From DATLCI01 sp046714215 (GTDB lineage: Bacteria > Acidobacteriota > Terriglobia > Terriglobales > Acidobacteriaceae), in contig JBKKBM010000193.1 of the NCBI GenBank assembly GCA_046714215.1, positions 1-8,558 on the forward strand: a DNA stretch of 8,558 nt, given 5' to 3'. The notes under the pieces are model-generated. The model saw only the letters and a list, made by a program, of their open reading frames with translations, was not told the origin of the DNA and made no database searches. The position numbers and the translations under genes were made by a program. Each line of letters begins with the position of its first letter. The stretch's first letter is position 1. Of this stretch, positions 6,369 to 8,558 are shown one piece after another.

Positions 6369-6638
6369 ATGGCAAACCATGTTTCGGCGTTAAAACGCGC
6401 CCGTCAGACCGAAGTCAAGACCGAGCGCAACCGGGCGAGCATGTCTCGCCTGCGCTCTGCCCTACGCGGCATCCGCGAAGCTACCACCGCCGGCGACAAA
6501 AAGAAGGCGGAAGAGGTTTATCGCGCCGCGTGTTCGTCCATCGACAAGGCCGCCCAGAAGGGTGTGCTGCACAAGAACACTGCGAGCCGCTATAAGAGCC
6601 GACTGAAGATCCGCGTGAACAAAGTCGCAGCGAAGTAA
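6369..6638 (+). CDS. rpsT: 30S ribosomal protein S20
   Basis: S20 is a small basic primary-binding protein of the 30S subunit that contacts 16S rRNA. The 89-residue product has the typical MANHVSALKRARQ start, the NRASMSRLRSALR helix and the diagnostic C-terminal HKNTASRYKSRLKIRVNK. Length and composition fit the family exactly. The ATG at 6369 is preceded by GAGGA at 6351-6355, 13 bases away, which is longer than the usual 5-9. S20 is autoregulated at the translational level in E. coli, so a suboptimal initiation site may be meaningful here, but that is inference. It has its own promoter and terminator and is the only complete plus-strand gene, divergent from the ATPase and convergent with ada. 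Confidence 0.98.
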   Translation: MANHVSALKRARQTEVKTERNRASMSRLRSALRGIREATTAGDKKKAEEVYRAACSSIDKAAQKGVLHKNTASRYKSRLKIRVNKVAAK

Positions 6639-6655
6639 CCAATTTCTAGCAGACG

Positions 6656-6687
6656 AAACGGCAGGCTAATGGCCTGCCGTTTTTTTT
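6656..6687 (+). terminator. Intrinsic terminator of rpsT
   Basis: AAACGGCAGGC (6656-6666) pairs with GCCTGCCGTTT (6672-6682) around the loop TAATG, and the run of eight T ends at 6687. It lies 17 bases after the rpsT stop. On the minus strand the same stem is followed only by TTTCGTCT, so it would terminate the convergent ada transcript less well. Confidence 0.93.
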
Positions 6688-6699
6688 GCTCAGTAAAGT

Positions 6700-7821
6700 T
6701 CAGGAGCGGCCCTTCTCCTTCGCCAGCAGCCGCTGCTTGCGCTCCACTCCCCAGCGATATCCACCCATGCCGCCGTCTTTTCTTACTACCCGATGGCAAG
6801 GCACCAAGAGTGCCACTGGATTCGATGCGCACGCGCGGGCAACGGCCCGGGTCGCGCGTGGCCGGTGGATCTTCTCCGCGATCTGCTCATAGGAGCGTGT
6901 CTGTCCGTAAGGGATCTTCTGCAATTCCTTCCACACGCGCAGTTGGAACGCCGTCGCGCGGACGTCCGTCGGCAGCTCGAAACGCGTGCGCTCGCCACTC
7001 AGGTATTCCATGACCTGCCCTACCGCCTCACGCAACGCGCCGGTGTCGCGACTGATGCGCGCCTTGGTGAACTCGCCATAAAGCCCGGCGATGAGCTTCT
7101 CATCATCGTTGCCCAGGCTGATGCGGCAAATGCCCTTGGCCGTCGCCGCTACCAGCACGCGTCCGATGGGCGATTCCGCCACCGCGTAAGCGATATCCTG
7201 CTGCGCGCCGCCCTTGCGATACGCCGCCGGTGTCATGCCCAGGCGGGCATTCGCCTGTTCGTACAAGCGGGAACTCGAACCGAAGCCGGCTTCGTAGGTG
7301 GCGTCGGCAATGCTGTTGCCGGCTCGCAGCGCCAGCTTGAACGTCGCCATGCGCCGGGCTTCAGCGTACTCATGCGGCGTGATACCCGTGGCCTGCTTGA
7401 AGACGCGCTGCAAGTGGAACGGACTGCCTCCAACCGCGGCCGAGATGGTCTTCAACGTGATCGTCCCCTCTAGATTCTGCCGGATGTACGCACAGATCTG
7501 GCGGACCGTCGCATCCGCGGCATGCGCTACCTTCTGCCGCGGCTTGCAGCGCAGACAGGCGCGCAGTCCGGCGCGCTCGGCGGAGTCGGGATCAAAGTAG
7601 AAATCGACATTCTCCCGCCGCGGACGCCGCGACGGACACGACGGCCGGCAATATACGCCGGTCGAGCGCACACCGTAGTAGACGATGCCGTCCATGCGGG
7701 TGTCGCGCGATTCCACGGCGCGCCAGAACACTTCGATCTGGGCTTCGACGGCGGGTTGGGTGGCTGCGGCGGGCATGACGGCGGCTTCGTGATCAGTGGG
7801 TAGCTGGATCGCTGTACTCAT
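6700..7821 (-). CDS. ada: Ada: adaptive-response regulator and O6-methylguanine-DNA methyltransferase
   Basis: Ada repairs alkylated DNA by suicide methyl transfer and, once methylated on its N-domain cysteine, activates the adaptive response. All three modules are present (numbered from the ATG at 7821, 373 residues). The N-terminal zinc domain has Cys58, Cys62, Cys89 and Cys92 (YCRPSC and CLRC), with Cys58 as the expected phosphotriester methyl acceptor. An AraC-type double helix-turn-helix follows (about 104-202). The C-terminal methyltransferase has YGQTRSYEQIA, an RAVARACASNP helix and the active site PCHRV with Cys342, followed by GGYRWGVERK. ATG 7821 (MSTAIQ) is preferred over an in-frame TTG at 7854, because homology begins later and the TTG lacks an SD; ATG 7776 is a further alternative. 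The gene converges on the rpsT terminator and follows holA in the same direction. All key residues are intact. E. coli Ada is 354 residues. Confidence 0.96.
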   Translation of the reverse strand: MSTAIQLPTDHEAAVMPAAATQPAVEAQIEVFWRAVESRDTRMDGIVYYGVRSTGVYCRPSCPSRRPRRENVDFYFDPDSAERAGLRACLRCKPRQKVAHAADATVRQICAYIRQNLEGTITLKTISAAVGGSPFHLQRVFKQATGITPHEYAEARRMATFKLALRAGNSIADATYEAGFGSSSRLYEQANARLGMTPAAYRKGGAQQDIAYAVAESPIGRVLVAATAKGICRISLGNDDEKLIAGLYGEFTKARISRDTGALREAVGQVMEYLSGERTRFELPTDVRATAFQLRVWKELQKIPYGQTRSYEQIAEKIHRPRATRAVARACASNPVALLVPCHRVVRKDGGMGGYRWGVERKQRLLAKEKGRS

Positions 7822-7869
7822 AATGCCTGAGGTTAGGCGATGAGGAAAATGCAATCTATCCGGAACTTG

Positions 7870-7892
7870 CGGTCAAAGTGTTTCCGGTCAAA
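7870..7892. repeat. Direct repeat CGGTCAAA upstream of ada
   Basis: CGGTCAAA occurs at 7870-7877 and 7885-7892, a 15-bp period. On the minus strand it reads TTTGACCG twice, 50-70 bases before the ada ATG. Each copy includes TTGACC, a good -35 match, but the best -10 behind the nearer copy at 17 bp (TGCATT) is poor. This could be the ada promoter/operator or chance. No E. coli-like Ada box (AAAGCGCA) is seen. Confidence 0.4.
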
Positions 7893-7900
7893 CTTATTCG

Positions 7901-8558
7901 TCAGACCGTCAGCAATTCCTGCTGCAGCTTGGGTTCGGCTTTGGGTTCGCTGGCCAACTCCAGCACCAGCCTCTCCAGCACCAGCCGCTTGCTGGGAGGA
8001 TTCGACCGTAGGTCGAGATCAGCGCGAGCGATCAACCGCAACGCGCGCGTCAGTTCCTTGCGGCCTTTGTAGCGACGCGCCTGACGGATGATGTCTTCGG
8101 CGGCAAAGGGCGGCTCGCGGAAGCCCTGCCACAGCGCCTGCCAGATGGCGCGCGTGTCGCGCACGTTCTTCTCCAGGATGACCAGCATCTGGCGAAAGGT
8201 CTTGGCCAGCATGAAGAGGTGTCCGATGGCGGCCTCGTCGCCGTCGCTGGTCGAGAGCAGCGCCTGCAGCACTTCCAGCGCGCGCGTCTTGTCCTTGGCG
8301 GAGATGGCGTCGGTCAGCTCGTAGAGCGAGCGCTGCTTCGCCGCCAGCACCATCGTCTCCACATCGCCCAGGGTGATGCGCTTCTTGTCGCCGGCAAAGA
8401 GCATCAGCTTTTCCAGTTCGTTGGCCACGAGCATCATGTCTGAGCCGAGCGCGTCGACCAACTCGCGCGCCGCGTCCGACTCGATCTTTACACCGTGCTG
8501 CTCGGCGGTGGCGGTGATCCAACGCATGCCATCGGCTTCATCCACGCGGGCCAGTTCG
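7901..8558 (-). CDS. holA: DNA polymerase III delta subunit, C-terminal part (N-terminus outside window)
   Basis: Delta is the clamp-loader subunit that opens the beta sliding clamp. The open frame continues through the right edge, so roughly the last 218 residues are visible and the N-terminal AAA-like domain I is lost. Visible features include WITATAEQHGVKIESDAARELV followed by GSDMMLVANELEKLMLFAG, the typical G-(N/S)-D-x8-ELEKL lid-domain signature. The next segment, ITLGDVETMV, precedes the helical collar domain (LYELTDAISAKDKTRAL, GHLFMLAKTFRQMLVI, ALRLIARADLDLRS). An apparent start at 8545 is an internal GTG valine, not the true start. holA and rpsT are frequent neighbours in bacteria, which supports the call; here ada lies between them. 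The TGA stop is about 80 bases before the ada start. Confidence 0.93.
   Translation of the reverse strand, partial: ELARVDEADGMRWITATAEQHGVKIESDAARELVDALGSDMMLVANELEKLMLFAGDKKRITLGDVETMVLAAKQRSLYELTDAISAKDKTRALEVLQALLSTSDGDEAAIGHLFMLAKTFRQMLVILEKNVRDTRAIWQALWQGFREPPFAAEDIIRQARRYKGRKELTRALRLIARADLDLRSNPPSKRLVLERLVLELASEPKAEPKLQQELLTV

Noticed and set aside
6793..7473. 226-residue plus-strand open frame opposite ada
   Set aside because: It is Arg-rich antisense to the AraC and methyltransferase domains of a full-length Ada.
7822..7854. Extended Ada start at TTG 7854
   Set aside because: The 11 extra residues add no homology, the codon lacks an SD, and ATG 7821 is closer to the family start.

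Overview
The window is a conserved, housekeeping-rich chromosomal stretch from a high-GC bacterium, with nearly every coding base on the minus strand. The order, read in the minus direction, is holA (partial), ada, then a Ycf46-like AAA+ ATPase, phoH, ybeY, a CNNM/CBS (HlyC/CorC-type) membrane protein and era. rpsT lies in the plus direction between ada and the ATPase, and the tail of an unidentified plus-strand gene enters at the left edge. Protein style and gene order suggest an Acidobacteriota-like organism, but that is an inference from memory and not a database result. I see no rRNA, tRNA, insertion sequence, prophage or CRISPR array.

Layout: 1-147 is the 3' end of a plus-strand gene with a 'SFPTSDPPS' motif. 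It is convergent with era (271-1221). The genes era, hlyC-like (1224-2501) and ybeY (2498-3046) are packed with a 2-base gap and a 4-base ATGA overlap, so they are probably one translationally coupled unit. phoH (3124-4179) lies just upstream. Between phoH and ybeY is a perfect 11-bp hairpin followed by a T-rich run; its 3' arm carries the anti-Shine-Dalgarno string CCTCCTTT. Upstream of phoH is about 380 bp with no convincing gene. It holds a 22-bp-spaced direct repeat and several GC-rich hairpins, one with a UUCG tetraloop. The 572-residue ATPase (4563-6281) is divergent from rpsT (6369-6638), which has a good sigma-70-type promoter and a textbook intrinsic terminator. ada (6700-7821) converges on that terminator. 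The C-terminal two thirds or so of DNA polymerase III delta (7901-8558) runs off the right edge.

How the genes fit together: YbeY and Era both act at the 3' end of 16S rRNA during 30S maturation. S20 is a primary-binding 30S protein, and PhoH-like ATPases are common partners of ybeY. Much of the window is therefore linked to ribosome assembly and RNA quality control, with replication (delta) and alkylation repair (Ada) beside it. The ATPase is the least understood protein here. No wholly unknown multi-gene system is visible. The best candidates for something undescribed are the anti-SD hairpin before ybeY, the structured phoH leader with its repeat, and the Ycf46-like ATPase beside rpsT.
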